From assembly GCA_902787065.1 (NCBI GenBank), contig CADAFA010000007.1, positions 1-22,045 of the forward strand: 22,045 nucleotides of DNA. The letters run 5' to 3'. Shown here piece by piece: positions 21,893-22,045 of the stretch. A program made the position numbers and the translations under genes. Under the pieces are notes generated by a model, which worked only from the letters and a program-made list of their open reading frames with translations, was not told the origin of the DNA and made no database searches. The stretch's first letter is position 1. Each line of letters begins with the position of its first letter. Source of the stretch: an uncultured Elusimicrobium sp. Lineage in GTDB: Bacteria; Elusimicrobiota; Elusimicrobia; Elusimicrobiales; Elusimicrobiaceae.

Positions 21893-22045
21893 TTCAAATA
21901 TTCCTCTTGTAAATAACTTGCCGTATCTTTTATATCAAATCCGGCCTTTTTCAAAATATTAGAAGTATCTCCCCTGCTAAAATGAGTAAAAGTCAATAAT
22001 TTCTCTGCCCATACTTTCACTCCAGCTTGCAAAGATAAGGGAAAA
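21889..22045 (-). CDS. Partial gene, C-terminal 51 residues, cut by window edge
   Basis: An open frame enters from the right edge and ends at TGA 21889-21891, overlapping the next ATG by four bases. The visible part includes LQAGVKVWAEKLLTFTHFSR (5-24), followed by GDTSNILKKAGFDI, and ends EEYLK. I cannot assign the family from this tail. The ATGA coupling places it in the polysaccharide operon, so a glycosyltransferase is plausible but not shown. Confidence 0.6.
   Translation of the reverse strand, partial: FPLSLQAGVKVWAEKLLTFTHFSRGDTSNILKKAGFDIKDTASYLQEEYLK

Overview
The window is AT-rich DNA from a diderm (Gram-negative-type) bacterium: it encodes an FtsX/EnvC-like pair, signal-peptide-bearing envelope proteins and surface-polysaccharide genes. 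Most genes have a GGAGG-type ribosome binding site. The gene content and the many lineage-specific secreted proteins would fit a gut-associated lineage such as Elusimicrobiota, but I cannot prove this from the sequence and hold it at low confidence.

Layout. (1) 1-249 has no gene; it carries a ~130-nt nested inverted repeat. (2) 250-5133, minus strand, is one tightly packed operon: a broken S41/C-terminal processing peptidase, tsaD (tRNA t6A synthesis), a solute-binding-protein homologue with no signal peptide, and a GAF-GGDEF diguanylate cyclase. (3) 5238-6170 is a single secreted or membrane protein of unknown function with its own promoter and terminator. (4) 6253-12942, minus strand, is a seven-gene housekeeping operon: site-2-protease-like M50 peptidase, trpS (predicted Fe-S type), scpA, scpB, glgA, an FtsX-like protein and an EnvC-like degenerate LytM protein. 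Gaps or overlaps are only -16 to +15 nt. (5) 13041-14432 is a second unknown secreted coiled-coil protein, with a near-consensus promoter and a terminator. (6) 14614-15744, plus strand, is a divergent UDP-galactopyranose-mutase homologue with a leaderless-looking promoter. (7) 15730-18123 is an accessory patch: an unknown acidic cytoplasmic protein on the minus strand, a 300-nt intergenic region with a probable structured small RNA, and two plus-strand genes resembling phage tail or adhesin proteins. (8) 18161-22045, minus strand, is the end of a surface-polysaccharide operon: an unidentified gene cut by the window edge, a polysaccharide pyruvyl transferase, a Wzx-type flippase and an Fe-S F420-hydrogenase-beta-like protein.

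How the parts work together. The polysaccharide cluster plus glf would make, modify and flip a surface glycan. ScpAB (chromosome condensation) and FtsX/EnvC (activation of septal amidases) act in the cell cycle. GlgA builds glycogen. The GAF-GGDEF protein makes c-di-GMP and is translationally linked to an apparently cytoplasmic binding protein, a possible sensing pair.

The points most worth a second look are the structured RNA candidate at 16889-17013, the out-of-frame loss of the catalytic core of the S41 peptidase, the signal-less binding protein coupled to the cyclase, two identical leaderless promoter architectures, and the glf homologue with substitutions at conserved active-site positions.
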